In this document: in pieces, positions 24,865-33,763 of the stretch
Layout of the letters: every line of letters begins with the position of its first letter
How positions within the stretch are numbered: the first letter of the stretch is position 1
Assembly (NCBI GenBank): GCA_964408805.1
Contig: CAYPAV010000001.1
Span: forward strand, 186,001 to 250,000
DNA from: CAYPAV01 sp964408805
GTDB taxonomy: Bacteria > Pseudomonadota > Alphaproteobacteria > UBA8366
Length of the DNA: 64,000 nt
Direction: 5' to 3'
Made by a program: the position numbers and the translations under genes
The notes under the pieces: model-generated
What the model was told of the DNA's origin: nothing
The model's database searches: none
What the model saw: the letters and a program-made list of their open reading frames with translations, nothing else

Positions 24865-27816
24865 TCAGGCCTTCGTCACGCGACAGAGCAGACTCTTGAG
24901 GTTCGTCTGGTCCGAAACCGGATCGCGCTGGGTCTTGTCGGTCAGGAAGTTGACCGAGCGCCACGGATGATAGGGTTGTTTTTCGCCCCAGCCGATCGGT
25001 ATGAAAATAGCGGACTTCCGAATACCCGCCGTGATCCAGGCGCGCGCCTCGACGGCGCCTTTCGGCGTTTCGATCTTCAAGCGATCGCCGTCAGCGATAT
25101 CGAGCGTGGCCGCCTTTTCCGGATGAATCTGCGCGTAGAGATCGGGCCACATCTCCTGCGATTGCCAGAAGTAATGGGTCCAGCTGTGGAAATGGGGGGC
25201 GGGCGGGCGGCCGGTGACGAGCTCGGTGTCGAAACCCGCCGCCCGAAGGCGGGCTCCGGGCGCGTCCTCGCCGGGAGTCACGATGCGGCCGGGAACCGCA
25301 AGGGTGTTCGGGTAGAAGGGCGAGAGCACGCCGTCGCCGTCATCTCCCTCCAACGCGTCGATAAAGGGGAGATCGATCAAATGCGTCCGCTCGCCGTAGA
25401 ATTCGGGTAGCGCCGACAGCCCCAATGTGTTGAACTTGGCCTCCAATTCGGGGGTATGGAATTCCAACTTGCCGCTTGTCGTCGGGAAACGATGACCCGT
25501 CGGCGCCCCCGGCGCCGTCGTCCCCTCGAGATAAAGCGTTTCCGTTTCTGGAGCCTCCTCGGCCGCCACTGGAAAACGAACCCAGCGCCACGGCGTGGCG
25601 TGGAGTCGGCGCTGGGTGACGCCGCGGAGCTCATCGTGGTCGATCAGCTCGGCATCCCAGAAATGAGCGGTGTCCTTGTATTCTTCCTTCAGAACATCCT
25701 CAAAACCGAGGCGTTTCCCCAACTCGATCCAGATCCAGCCGTCGGGTTTCGCTTCGCCCGGCGGATCGATCATTCGGTCGGTCCAGACGATCCGGCGGTC
25801 ATCGTTGGCGCGGCCGATCTCGCCCTTTTCGATCGCGGCGGCGGCGGGCAGGACGTAATCCGCGAAGGCCGTGGTCTCGTTCGCGAAGAGTTCGATATGG
25901 ACCAGCAGATCGAGCGCATTCAAGGCCTCCCGCGCGGCTTCTTGGTCCGGCCATTGGGCCATCGGATTGCTGGAGGAGATGAGCGCGTTCAAGGCGTAGG
26001 GCCGGTTGGCCTTTATCGCCTCGCTCCAGCCGACCGGGCTCTTTCGGATGGCGGGCTTCCCGACCGGGGCTCGGCGGGCCTCGGGCGCGTTCGCGAACAG
26101 CGGCGGCGAGGCCGACATGTTCTGAAAGGCTCCGCCCTTGCGGCCCCAATTGCCGGTAATCGCGATTACGAACATCAGGACCCGGTTCAGCTGGGTCGAA
26201 TAGGTGTGCTGATTGACGCCCCGGCTGGCGAAAAGAACGCACCCGTCGGCACGCGCGATTTCGACGGCGAGACGCCGGATCTCGTCGGCCGGGATATCGG
26301 TGATCGACGCCGCCCAGTCCGGGGTATAGCCCTTCTCGAAGAGGAAATCCCGCCAGGCCTCCCAGCCCTCGACCCAGCTTTCGCAATAGGCCTGGTCGTG
26401 CAGAGATTCGGCGAGAATGTGGTGGGCCAGCGCCAGACCGAGCGCCATATCCGTGCCGGGCCGGATGGCGAGCCAACGGTCCGCCTTGCTCGCGGTCACC
26501 GTGAGGCGCGGGTCGACGGCCACCATCTTGATGCGCTTTTTGACCCGCCAGTCGTTGACCATGCCGAAATAGACGGGCCGGGTCTCGGCCTGGTTGTCCC
26601 CGATAAAGACGTAGAGTTCGGCGCTGCCGATATCGTCCTCGGTATAACTGTTGCCGCAGCCGCTGGCGCCCAAGGTCATGAAATAGGCGAGGTTCTTGCC
26701 GGCCGCGCAGAAGGGATCCGTCGTCTCGACATTGGGCGTGCCCCAAAGCTGGGCGAACAGGCGCACATAGCCGCGGATGGCAAGAAGACCCGTTCGGGTG
26801 CCGCAGAAGATTCCAAGCGCCTCAGGGCCCGCCGCATCGCGGATCGCGCGCAGCTTCCCGGCGATCTCGTCGAGCGCCTGGTCCCAGCTGATCGGTTCGA
26901 ATTTCCCCTCACCGCGTTCGCCCACGCGTTTTAGCGGCCGGTCGAGGCGACGTTCATTGTGATACATCTGCAGCGTCATCTGCGATTTCGGGCAGACCTT
27001 GCCCTTCAACAGCGGATCGTCCGGATTACCCGTCACCTTGACCAGACGATCGCCGGCGAAATGGAAATGAACGCTGCAGCAATTGAAACAGATGGTGCAG
27101 CCGCCGGGGACAACCCGGTCGGGCGTGCGTTCTTCCCGCGCGAGACCATAGGGAAACTCGGCGCCCAGTTTCCGAAATGCGGTTTGTGCCTCCGGCGGAT
27201 CGGCGACGGCGGACGCCTGCCGCGTCGCCAGTGCCTCGGTAGGCTCCAAACGGTCGAGATAAACCGTCGCCGGACCCAGCAGAAAAGCGTCATGATCGCG
27301 GATCGTCCGTCCTTCCGCTTCGGCTCGGGCGATATGTTCGGTCCGCGTTCCGAATTCGATCGCGTGGCCGGGGCAAACAGCGGCACAAGCGGGACCCGCC
27401 CCGGCTTCACGGCGATCGGCGCAAAGGTCGCATTTCACCGCGTGATGGCCGGCCGCGTCATAACCCATGGCACCATAGGGGCAGGCGGCGATGCATTCCC
27501 CGCATCCGGTACAGCGCGACTCCTCGACCGCCACCACGCCGGTGTCGGGGTCTTTGGAGATCGCCTTCGGATTGACCGGGCAGGCCCGGAGGCAGGCGGG
27601 CCGGTCGCAATGCTGGCAGGCCACGGTCAGAAAATCGAGCGCCGGGCCCGCCGCGCCGCCGAGCCAGACCACGCGGTTCCGGTATTCCCCGGGACCGAGG
27701 CCGTGCTCCTGCTTGCAGGCGACCTCGCAGCTCTTGCAACCGATGCAGCGCTCGAGATCGATCGCAAGCGAGAGCCGCCCCGCAATGGCGTCGGTCACCA
27801 TTGGGTCAGATGCCAC
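24865..27816 (-). CDS. Molybdopterin oxidoreductase fused to a four-cluster iron-sulfur subunit
   Basis: A 983-residue fusion. Residues 1-190 are a DmsB/PsrB-type electron-transfer subunit with 16 cysteines in four ferredoxin groups (C24/27/30/34, C67/70/75/79, C102/105/108/112, C129/132/144/148). From about 235 it is a DMSO-reductase-superfamily catalytic subunit with its own cluster site (C240, C243, C246 or C247, C275), a possible Mo-ligating Cys at 370 (DPFCAAGK) and a C-terminal bis-MGD-binding domain. The usual separate subunits are here one chain. There is no Tat signal, so it is probably cytoplasmic. The start is GTG 27816 after GGGAGG. It overlaps the membrane-subunit gene by 22 bases. 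Substrate unknown. Confidence 0.88.
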   Translation of the reverse strand: MASDPMVTDAIAGRLSLAIDLERCIGCKSCEVACKQEHGLGPGEYRNRVVWLGGAAGPALDFLTVACQHCDRPACLRACPVNPKAISKDPDTGVVAVEESRCTGCGECIAACPYGAMGYDAAGHHAVKCDLCADRREAGAGPACAAVCPGHAIEFGTRTEHIARAEAEGRTIRDHDAFLLGPATVYLDRLEPTEALATRQASAVADPPEAQTAFRKLGAEFPYGLAREERTPDRVVPGGCTICFNCCSVHFHFAGDRLVKVTGNPDDPLLKGKVCPKSQMTLQMYHNERRLDRPLKRVGERGEGKFEPISWDQALDEIAGKLRAIRDAAGPEALGIFCGTRTGLLAIRGYVRLFAQLWGTPNVETTDPFCAAGKNLAYFMTLGASGCGNSYTEDDIGSAELYVFIGDNQAETRPVYFGMVNDWRVKKRIKMVAVDPRLTVTASKADRWLAIRPGTDMALGLALAHHILAESLHDQAYCESWVEGWEAWRDFLFEKGYTPDWAASITDIPADEIRRLAVEIARADGCVLFASRGVNQHTYSTQLNRVLMFVIAITGNWGRKGGAFQNMSASPPLFANAPEARRAPVGKPAIRKSPVGWSEAIKANRPYALNALISSSNPMAQWPDQEAAREALNALDLLVHIELFANETTAFADYVLPAAAAIEKGEIGRANDDRRIVWTDRMIDPPGEAKPDGWIWIELGKRLGFEDVLKEEYKDTAHFWDAELIDHDELRGVTQRRLHATPWRWVRFPVAAEEAPETETLYLEGTTAPGAPTGHRFPTTSGKLEFHTPELEAKFNTLGLSALPEFYGERTHLIDLPFIDALEGDDGDGVLSPFYPNTLAVPGRIVTPGEDAPGARLRAAGFDTELVTGRPPAPHFHSWTHYFWQSQEMWPDLYAQIHPEKAATLDIADGDRLKIETPKGAVEARAWITAGIRKSAIFIPIGWGEKQPYHPWRSVNFLTDKTQRDPVSDQTNLKSLLCRVTKA

Positions 27817-28568
27817 CAGTAGACCTCCCCGCCATCGGCAACGTAGCCCGCAAAAAAGGTCACCGTCGCGACATGTATGACCACCCCCAGCACGAAGAGC
27901 AGTGCCAAAAGCATATGCAGCGGACGCCAGAAGGCCTGGCTCGGACCAAGACCGCTTCGCACCCCGATCAATCGCGCTTCCTCTGCCGCCAGACGCGTAT
28001 AGCGAACGGCATCAAGCGGCCGGCGAAGCCAATGGGCGAGCGTCGGAGAGAAGAGCGCCTCCTCGGCCCCCGGCTGCAGGCGCGCCAGAACCGCCACCTT
28101 CGCGGCCAGAACCGCCTCGAGCGCCGCCCGCAAGGCGGGGTCCGGCGGCGCAAAGCCACGGGTTTGCCGGCCAAGAGTCGCCGCCATTTTTCGCGCCCCA
28201 TCGAGCCGCGCCCAAATGCCAAGCGCGGCGAGACCCATGAGAGCCAGGATCATGAGCGCCGGCGGCCGCCCGAAATGCCCTACCGAATGCACCAAGACCG
28301 CCGCCGTCCCAAGACAGGCGGCCCATACATGCGCCGAGAACCAATAGGTCGGCGAGATCTCCCGCCGCCCTCGTTTGGCGACCAGAAACCCGGCCGAGCC
28401 GAGAAGCAGCACCGCCCCCAGAACACCCAGAAGATAGAGGGGCGGACTGCCGGGCGTGCGCCAGTCAAGCGGCAGGTACGGCAAAATGACGAAATACCCC
28501 ACGATCGCGGCCGCCGCCGCGACGGCGAGCCGGATGAGCTGTCGATTATCGAGATCGCGGCGCTGCAT
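27795..28568 (-). CDS. Membrane subunit of the molybdoenzyme, probable b-heme or quinone anchor
   Basis: A 257-residue protein with about five membrane helices. Paired His residues occur in helices: AHVWAAC and LVHSVGHF in one region (about 80-105), and RPLHMLL and GVVIHVATV near the C-terminus (about 222-242). These are suited to bind two b-type hemes. A cytoplasmic Ala/Arg-rich loop (about 125-210) lies between. It probably passes electrons between the quinone pool and the fused FeS-Mo protein, whose gene overlaps its end. I cannot assign a named family with certainty. Confidence 0.75.
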   Translation of the reverse strand: MQRRDLDNRQLIRLAVAAAAAIVGYFVILPYLPLDWRTPGSPPLYLLGVLGAVLLLGSAGFLVAKRGRREISPTYWFSAHVWAACLGTAAVLVHSVGHFGRPPALMILALMGLAALGIWARLDGARKMAATLGRQTRGFAPPDPALRAALEAVLAAKVAVLARLQPGAEEALFSPTLAHWLRRPLDAVRYTRLAAEEARLIGVRSGLGPSQAFWRPLHMLLALLFVLGVVIHVATVTFFAGYVADGGEVYWWHLTQW

Positions 28569-28629
28569 GGCTTTGCTCTAACAATAGTCGCCCCTGCCCG
28601 CGAGACCAGCGCGGACGAACAGGTTACGC

Positions 28630-29100
28630 TCAGCCCTTGGCGATATCCGCCCTTTCGCCGCTGGTCATGGCGAGCAGCGCGTCGGGCGTCGTCTCGAAGA
28701 CCGCGTTCGGCGCCCCGGCGGCGGCCCAGACGATGTCGTGCCGCCAAAGATCCGCATCGAGAATGGTCGGGACGGGTTCGACATGGCCGACGGGCGCGAC
28801 GACGCCGATGGCGAAACCGGTGCGGTCGCGCACGAAGTCCGCGTCGGCCCGGCCGACCTTCTCGCCAAGTGCGGCCCGAAGTCTCTTCTCATCTACCCGA
28901 TTGTCGCCACAAGCGATGACAAGAACCGGGCGATCGCTCGCCTTGGCCCGGAAGATCAGCGACTTCGCGATCTGTCCGACGGTACACCCGATCGCCGCCG
29001 CCGCATCCTCGGAGGTTCGCGTGCTTTGGTCGAATGTGACGATCCGCGCAGACTCGCCGCGTTCGGCGAGCGCTTGTTCGACACGGGCGGTGGAGGACAT
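28630..29100 (-). CDS. YbaK/EbsC-family aminoacyl-tRNA deacylase
   Basis: A 156-residue protein of the YbaK/ProX editing family, which hydrolyses mischarged aminoacyl-tRNA such as Ala- or Cys-tRNAPro. Typical parts are GQIAKSLIFRA with the catalytic Lys (near residue 45), ALGEKVGRADADFVRDRTGF and VVAPVGHVEPVPTILD. I use ATG at 29100; the frame stays open upstream only because it runs into the tRNA-Ser gene. It lies 52 bases downstream of tRNA-Ser on the same strand. Confidence 0.88.
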   Translation of the reverse strand: MSSTARVEQALAERGESARIVTFDQSTRTSEDAAAAIGCTVGQIAKSLIFRAKASDRPVLVIACGDNRVDEKRLRAALGEKVGRADADFVRDRTGFAIGVVAPVGHVEPVPTILDADLWRHDIVWAAAGAPNAVFETTPDALLAMTSGERADIAKG

Positions 29101-29151
29101 GGAAACTCCCGTTTGGAGCAAATCCTGCGAAGTGCGAAACGCGAAGCAGGC

Positions 29152-29239
29152 TGGCGGAGGGACGGGGATTCGAACCCCGGACACCTTTCGGTGAACACGA
29201 TTTCCAGTCGTGCGCCTTAAACCACTCGGCCATCCCTCC
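29152..29239 (-). tRNA. tRNA-Ser (anticodon GGA)
   Basis: A full cloverleaf with a long variable arm on the minus strand. Acceptor GGAGGGA pairs with TCCCTCC, and discriminator G is followed by an encoded CCA (29152-29154). The anticodon loop CTGGAAA sits in a CACGA/TCGTG stem, the variable arm is ACACCTTTCGGTG on the plus strand, and the T arm has GGTTCGAATCC. Reads UCC and UCU serine codons. Confidence 0.97.
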
Positions 29240-29388
29240 GACCGGACCGGCGATACTTAAAGGACGCTCTCGTCAAGAGCAAGCGAGGCCGGGTCGAATA
29301 CATTGTTCGGCCATACACCAAGGGGTGTGGCCGCGTTGGATGGGGTGTTATGCTTGGCCGCCGATCCGGCGAACTTGGGACCCGATCG

Positions 29389-29712
29389 ATGATCCTTCTC
29401 CGCCTCCTGGCCCGGTTGATTTTCCTGCTGGCGTTTCTTCTGCTCGGATTCGGCGCCTGGATCTGGCTGACGGAACCGAACGTAACGCGCGCCGCCGGCG
29501 AGATCTGGTATGCGTTCCACTTGGAATCGCTCAACTTGTCGCAGGTGATCATACAACGCTATTTGCATCCAGAGCTTTGGGATCAGCTCGTCCTGCCGAT
29601 GCTGTTGCGGCCGTTTTGGGAAGCGGTTCTCTTGGTTTTCATCGGCGGTTTCGTGCTTGCCGGCATCCTCGGGTTCATCGGCCGAAAAGGTCGCGGCGGC
29701 GCGGAGGATTAA
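29389..29712 (+). CDS. Small membrane protein, unknown function
   Basis: A 107-residue protein with two membrane helices, one at the N-terminus (about 4-26; LIFLLAFLLLGFGAWIWL) and one near the C-terminus (about 76-98; AVLLVFIGGFVLAGILGFI), ending in a basic then acidic tail. The loop between contains many Leu and Trp. I use ATG 29389 rather than a 13-codon longer start. It is convergent with gluQ and the ends overlap by four bases. I do not recognise the family. Confidence 0.7.
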   Translation: MILLRLLARLIFLLAFLLLGFGAWIWLTEPNVTRAAGEIWYAFHLESLNLSQVIIQRYLHPELWDQLVLPMLLRPFWEAVLLVFIGGFVLAGILGFIGRKGRGGAED

Positions 29713-30557
29713 TCGGGGTCGGGAAATCCGGCCATTCCTCGAACCTCGGCCGGCGGGACGCCTTCGGCGCGAAGTGCTTCCAGCGTCGCGGCGCCGTCCC
29801 GTTTGGAGAGCCGCCGCCCGGCCTCGGACGTCAGCAATCCGTGATGATGATATTCCGGCATGGCATAGTCGAGCAGTGCCTGCAGGACCCGGTGGACATG
29901 GGTAGAGGGCAGCAAATCCTCGCCCCGCGCAACCAGGGTGACGCCCTGTAGCGCGTCGTCGACCACGACGGCGAGATGATAGCTGGTGCCGATGTCCTTT
30001 CGCGCCAACACCACATCGCCGAGAAGCCGAGGCTCGACCGCAACGCGGCCACACCCTCGGTCGCTGAACTCGAGCGCACCCGTCAGGTCCGTCGCTCGCG
30101 CTGCATCGAGGCGGAGCGCGTGCTGGGCCCCCTCCGCCAGGCGCCGCGCTCGCGCGGCCGTCGTCAGCCCGCGGCAGACCCCCGGATACAGTGGGCCTTC
30201 CGGCCCATGCGGCGCATATCCCGCGCGTTCGATCTCGGCGGCGATCTCCTTGCGCGTACAGAAACAAGGATAGAGCACGCCAAGCGCCTCGAGCGCGGCC
30301 AAGGCCGCGGCATACGCCGCCATACCGTCCGATTGCCGGCGCACCGGCGTCTCCCATTCAATGCCGAGCCAAGCCAGATCCTCGTAGATCGCCGCTTCGA
30401 ATTCGGGGCGGCAACGGCCCCGGTCGATGTCCTCGATGCGAAGGAGATAGCGCCCGCCGCCGACCGCTTGCCGCGCGAAGAGCGCGCTATGGGCATGGCC
30501 CAGATGCAGACGCCCCGTCGGGCTCGGCGCGAAGCGGGTAACACGATCTCTCATCAT
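29709..30557 (-). CDS. gluQ: Glutamyl-Q tRNA(Asp) synthetase
   Basis: A 282-residue truncated paralog of glutamyl-tRNA synthetase that attaches Glu to the queuosine base of tRNA-Asp. It has the class I signature HLGH in PSPTGRLHLGHAHSA (about 11-25), a zinc-type CFC...C segment (YPCFCTRKE) and LSKRDGA as the KMSKS-like loop. It lacks the anticodon-binding domain, which explains its short length and separates it from GltX. Confidence 0.93.
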   Translation of the reverse strand: MMRDRVTRFAPSPTGRLHLGHAHSALFARQAVGGGRYLLRIEDIDRGRCRPEFEAAIYEDLAWLGIEWETPVRRQSDGMAAYAAALAALEALGVLYPCFCTRKEIAAEIERAGYAPHGPEGPLYPGVCRGLTTAARARRLAEGAQHALRLDAARATDLTGALEFSDRGCGRVAVEPRLLGDVVLARKDIGTSYHLAVVVDDALQGVTLVARGEDLLPSTHVHRVLQALLDYAMPEYHHHGLLTSEAGRRLSKRDGAATLEALRAEGVPPAEVRGMAGFPDPD

Positions 30558-30595
30558 CCTGGCCCTAGCCTTTGCCCTGGGTTAAGTCAATTGGC

Positions 30596-31204
30596 ATGAC
30601 GCCCGAGTTCATCCGAACCGCCCTTGGCGAGCTAGCCGAACGCGACGCCGACATCGCCCTGGCCCTGGACGAGGTCGGTTATCCGGAACCCCGCGATCGG
30701 GCCCCCGGCTTCGGCGCGCTGATCAACATCATTTTGGGCCAACAGGTCTCCGCCCTCGCCGCCGCTGCCATTCGCAAGCGCCTCGAGGCGACGATCGACC
30801 CAATGACACCGGAGAATTTCCTGGCCGCTTCGGAAGAAGCACTCCGCGGCGTCGGTCTCAGCGGCCGCAAGGTCGAATACGGGCGCGGGCTCGCAGAGGC
30901 CATGCTGACCGGTGAGCTCGACACCGAGCGATTGGCCACCCTTGATGACGAGGAGGTCATGAAGGCGCTGACCGCCATTCGCGGGCTCGGACGCTGGAGC
31001 GCCGAGATCTACATGCTGTTCGCCCTCGGCCGCGCCGATATCTGGCCGGCCGACGACCTGGCGATCCAAGTAGCAACCCAGAAGCTGAAACGGATGCGAA
31101 AACGCCCCGATCGGAAGCGCCTGGAGAAGGTGGCGCACCCGTGGCGGCCCTGGCGCGGCGTTGCGGCGCTCTTTCTCTGGCATTATTACAAAGGCGCCCC
31201 GTAG
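30596..31204 (+). CDS. DNA-3-methyladenine glycosylase II-type base-excision enzyme
   Basis: A 202-residue HhH-GPD protein of the AlkA type. The helix-hairpin-helix reads LTAIRGLGRWSAEIYMLFALG (about 125-145), and the catalytic Asp lies in WPADDLAIQ just after. It has no FeS cluster loop and lacks the AlkA N-terminal domain, as in many bacterial AlkA2-like enzymes. It removes alkylated purines from DNA. ATG 30596 is preferred to an upstream TTG. Divergent from gluQ across 38 bases. Confidence 0.88.
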   Translation: MTPEFIRTALGELAERDADIALALDEVGYPEPRDRAPGFGALINIILGQQVSALAAAAIRKRLEATIDPMTPENFLAASEEALRGVGLSGRKVEYGRGLAEAMLTGELDTERLATLDDEEVMKALTAIRGLGRWSAEIYMLFALGRADIWPADDLAIQVATQKLKRMRKRPDRKRLEKVAHPWRPWRGVAALFLWHYYKGAP

Positions 31205-31230
31205 ACCCACAAACGAGAGGGACGAAAACC

Positions 31231-31896
31231 ATGTCCGACGAACCCCAAGAACTGGATGGTCCCCGCTTCGGTCCGGTCGCGGGCGGAACACCCGAACAGC
31301 TTATTATCCTGTTGCACGGCGTCGGCGCCGACGGGCGAGATCTCTTGGAGGTCGCCCCCCATTGGGGCCAGGTCTTACCGAACGCCCTTTTCGTGGCCCC
31401 GAACGCGCCCTATCGCTATGACCAAGGCCTCTCCGGCTATCAATGGTTCAGCAGCGGTGAACGGGTCGAGTCGAAGGTCCTGAACGGGGTCCAATCGGTG
31501 GCCCCCTTCGTGCACCGCTTCATCGACAGCGAGCTCGCCGCGGCCAGCCTGTCGGCGGCGGAGCTGGCCCTGGTCGGGTTCAGCCAGGGAACGATGATGA
31601 GCCTCTATGTGGCGTTGCGTCGCCCGGAACCGGTCGCCGGGGTGCTGGGATATTCCGGTCGACTGATCGGGCCCGACCTGTTGGTGGACGAAATTCAATG
31701 CCGCCCGCCCGTCTTCCTGTCCCATGGCGGCATGGACCCCCTCCTGCCCATCCAATGCATGGAAGCGGCCGAAGAGGCCCTCACCGCCGTCGAGGTCCCG
31801 GTGCAGACCTTGGTGCGCCCCGATCTCGGTCATGGCATCGACGAGGAGGGACTGGTCCAGGGCACCCAATTCCTGCGCACCATATTCGGTGTCTGA
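31231..31896 (+). CDS. Alpha/beta-hydrolase, phospholipase/carboxylesterase family
   Basis: A 221-residue esterase. The oxyanion strand is LIILLHGVGADGRD (about 25-38), the nucleophile Ser is in VGFSQGTM (about 115), the Asp in HGGMDPLLP and the His in DLGHGIDEEG. This is the complete triad of the family related to carboxylesterase 2 and acyl-protein thioesterases. It starts 26 bases after the glycosylase gene, with GAGAGGGAC about 10 bases before the ATG, and likely shares its transcript. Natural substrate unknown. Confidence 0.9.
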   Translation: MSDEPQELDGPRFGPVAGGTPEQLIILLHGVGADGRDLLEVAPHWGQVLPNALFVAPNAPYRYDQGLSGYQWFSSGERVESKVLNGVQSVAPFVHRFIDSELAAASLSAAELALVGFSQGTMMSLYVALRRPEPVAGVLGYSGRLIGPDLLVDEIQCRPPVFLSHGGMDPLLPIQCMEAAEEALTAVEVPVQTLVRPDLGHGIDEEGLVQGTQFLRTIFGV

Positions 31897-31902
31897 CGCC
31901 CG

Positions 31903-32547
31903 ATGCCGCTGCAAAACCGGGTGACGCCGGCGGGCGAGATCATCGCCGATCCAGCGCGCGGCACCTTTATGGGCAATCGCGGCATCCTGCATGACGACCG
32001 CCGGCGGCTCGGTCGCAGCCGATGGAAACACAAGGCCTGGATCATCTGCCGCATCGCCTTTCGCGGCCGCCATCGCCAAGTGATGACGCCGCGGCGCTAT
32101 ACCGAACTCTTCTTTCTCGATGAAGCGGTGGCGATCGCCGCCGGCCACCGACCCTGCTATGAGTGCCGCCGCGCGGCCTATGAGGCCTGGCGCGTGGCTT
32201 GGAGCCGAGCAACCGGCAATTCGGCACAGCCGAGCGCGCCGGAGATGGACGCCAGGCTTCACCGGGAACGCGTCGACCGCAAGACCCGAACCGCCCGCCT
32301 CTGGTCGACCCCGTTCGACGACCTTCCGGCGGGCGCCTTCGTTCTCCTCGGCGGGCAGGCGCATCTGGTTTGTGATGAACTGCTTCTGCCGTGGTCGCCG
32401 GTGGGTTATGACACCGCAATCGCCCGGCCGACCGGGACCGCCCGGGTCCTGACGCCGCTCACCGCGTGCCGTGTGCTCGCCGCCGGCTACTTGCCCGAAA
32501 TCCATGCCTCAGCCCAAACCCCTATATATGACGGCTCACACAAATAG
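31903..32547 (+). CDS. Conserved-looking hypothetical protein with HRPCYECRR motif
   Basis: A 214-residue soluble protein whose function I do not recognise. It is rich in Arg and aromatic residues, with a Cys pair in GHRPCYECRR (near residue 85) that could bind metal or be redox-active. Other segments of note are GTFMGNRGILHDD and a Pro-rich TPLTACRVLAAGYLP near the end. No signal peptide or membrane helix. It follows the esterase by six bases, so the two are probably co-transcribed. Confidence 0.7.
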   Translation: MPLQNRVTPAGEIIADPARGTFMGNRGILHDDRRRLGRSRWKHKAWIICRIAFRGRHRQVMTPRRYTELFFLDEAVAIAAGHRPCYECRRAAYEAWRVAWSRATGNSAQPSAPEMDARLHRERVDRKTRTARLWSTPFDDLPAGAFVLLGGQAHLVCDELLLPWSPVGYDTAIARPTGTARVLTPLTACRVLAAGYLPEIHASAQTPIYDGSHK

Positions 32548-32640
32548 TTTCCCGAGTCGGCCACTAAATCTTGTGCGGAATCGGGAATTCGGCTATCAGA
32601 CCTCTGCCAACCGACACGATAGCGATAGGGAGATCACGTC

Positions 32641-33204
32641 GTGGTTTGGGGTACGAAGGAATGTCCGGCCCTGGTTCTGAACGCCGATTTCCGGCCGCTC
32701 AGCTACTTCCCCCTGTCCTTGTTGAACTGGCAGGATTCGGTCAAGGCGGTGGTGACCGACCGGGTCAACGTCGTCTCCGAATACGATCAGGTCGTTCGCT
32801 CGCCCTCTTTCGAGCTTCGCCTGCCGAGCGTCATTTCCCTGAAGAATTATGTGCGGCCGGCGCGAAAGCCGGCCTTCACCCGGTTCAACGTGTTCCTGCG
32901 CGACCGCTTCGCCTGTCAGTATTGCGGCCAGGCGCTGCCGTCGCACGAGTTGACCTTCGATCATGTGGTGCCGCGCTCACGCGGCGGCCGGACCACTTGG
33001 GAAAACGTGGTGACCGCCTGCGCGCCCTGCAATCTGAACAAGGGCGGGCGGATGCCGAACGGCCGGGGCCTGGTGCCGAAGCGAAAGCCGGTTCAGCCAA
33101 GTGTGTGGCGGATGCAGGAGAACGGGCGCCTCTTCCCGCCGAATTTCCTGCATGAGAGCTGGCGGGATTTCCTCTACTGGGATGCCGAACTCGACGCCGG
33201 TTAG
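32641..33204 (+). CDS. HNH endonuclease domain protein
   Basis: A 187-residue protein with an N-terminal region (ALVLNADFRPLSYFPLSLLNW) often seen before HNH domains in bacterial housekeeping-type proteins. The HNH core runs from about 95: CQYCGQ, LTFDHVVPRSRGG, TTWENVVTACAPCNLNKG, with two Cys pairs forming the structural zinc site. The start is GTG 32641 with AGGGAG close upstream. It is not beside a restriction or toxin system, so a role in DNA repair or processing is likely but unproven. Confidence 0.87.
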   Translation: MVWGTKECPALVLNADFRPLSYFPLSLLNWQDSVKAVVTDRVNVVSEYDQVVRSPSFELRLPSVISLKNYVRPARKPAFTRFNVFLRDRFACQYCGQALPSHELTFDHVVPRSRGGRTTWENVVTACAPCNLNKGGRMPNGRGLVPKRKPVQPSVWRMQENGRLFPPNFLHESWRDFLYWDAELDAG

Positions 33205-33208
33205 GCGC

Positions 33209-33763
33209 TCAAAATCTCGTCGAAAGCCAGATCGCGCCTCGAGAGGCCGCTTTCACGAATGCCGTCAGCAGCGGATAGGCGGGCGCCGCTTCCGCGTCAT
33301 GCCGAAGTGCTGTGTCGCGGTGGGTTATCTCATCGGCGCGAAACTTCTCGATCACCGCTTTCAGTTCAGGATCGTCGGCACCCAACCGTTCGGTCTGTTC
33401 GGCATAGTGATCATCGATCACCTCCTCGACCGCGACCGTGCACGCCATCGCCGCTTCGGGCCCGAGGCGGGCGCTGGCGGCACCCAGCGCATAACCCGCG
33501 ACCCGCCAGATCGGCGACAATGCGGTCGGCCGAACGCCGCGCTCGGCGATTAGTTGCTCGAACGTCTCAAGATGTTCGGCTTCCTGCGCCGCCATTTCCT
33601 CGACCGCGTCGCGGGCGGGACCGGGACGAAGGGTCGCGAGTTGGCCCGCATAAATCCGGACCGCGCCGTATTCGCCCGCATGATCGACCCGGATCATGGC
33701 CTCCGTCGTCTCCGCCGGATCGCCCGGCAAATAGGCCGGACCAGGTCTTCTTGTCTCGCTCAT
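33209..33763 (-). CDS. coq7: Demethoxyubiquinone hydroxylase (Coq7/CAT5 family)
   Basis: A 184-residue diiron protein of ubiquinone synthesis. The ferritin-like iron ligands are in MIRVDHAGEYGAVRIYAG (first Glu), AAQEAEHLETF (Glu-x2-His), AVEEVIDDHY and ADEITHRDTAL (Glu-x2-His). It hydroxylates 2-polyprenyl-3-methyl-6-methoxybenzoquinol at the membrane surface. ATG at 33763 overlaps the dsbB stop as ATGA, so I prefer it over an upstream start. Its presence indicates aerobic ubiquinone use. Confidence 0.93.
   Translation of the reverse strand: MSETRRPGPAYLPGDPAETTEAMIRVDHAGEYGAVRIYAGQLATLRPGPARDAVEEMAAQEAEHLETFEQLIAERGVRPTALSPIWRVAGYALGAASARLGPEAAMACTVAVEEVIDDHYAEQTERLGADDPELKAVIEKFRADEITHRDTALRHDAEAAPAYPLLTAFVKAASRGAIWLSTRF

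Noticed and set aside
28630..29240. Reading frames running through the tRNA-Ser gene
   Set aside because: The apparent protein extensions are translated tRNA sequence; YbaK starts at 29100.
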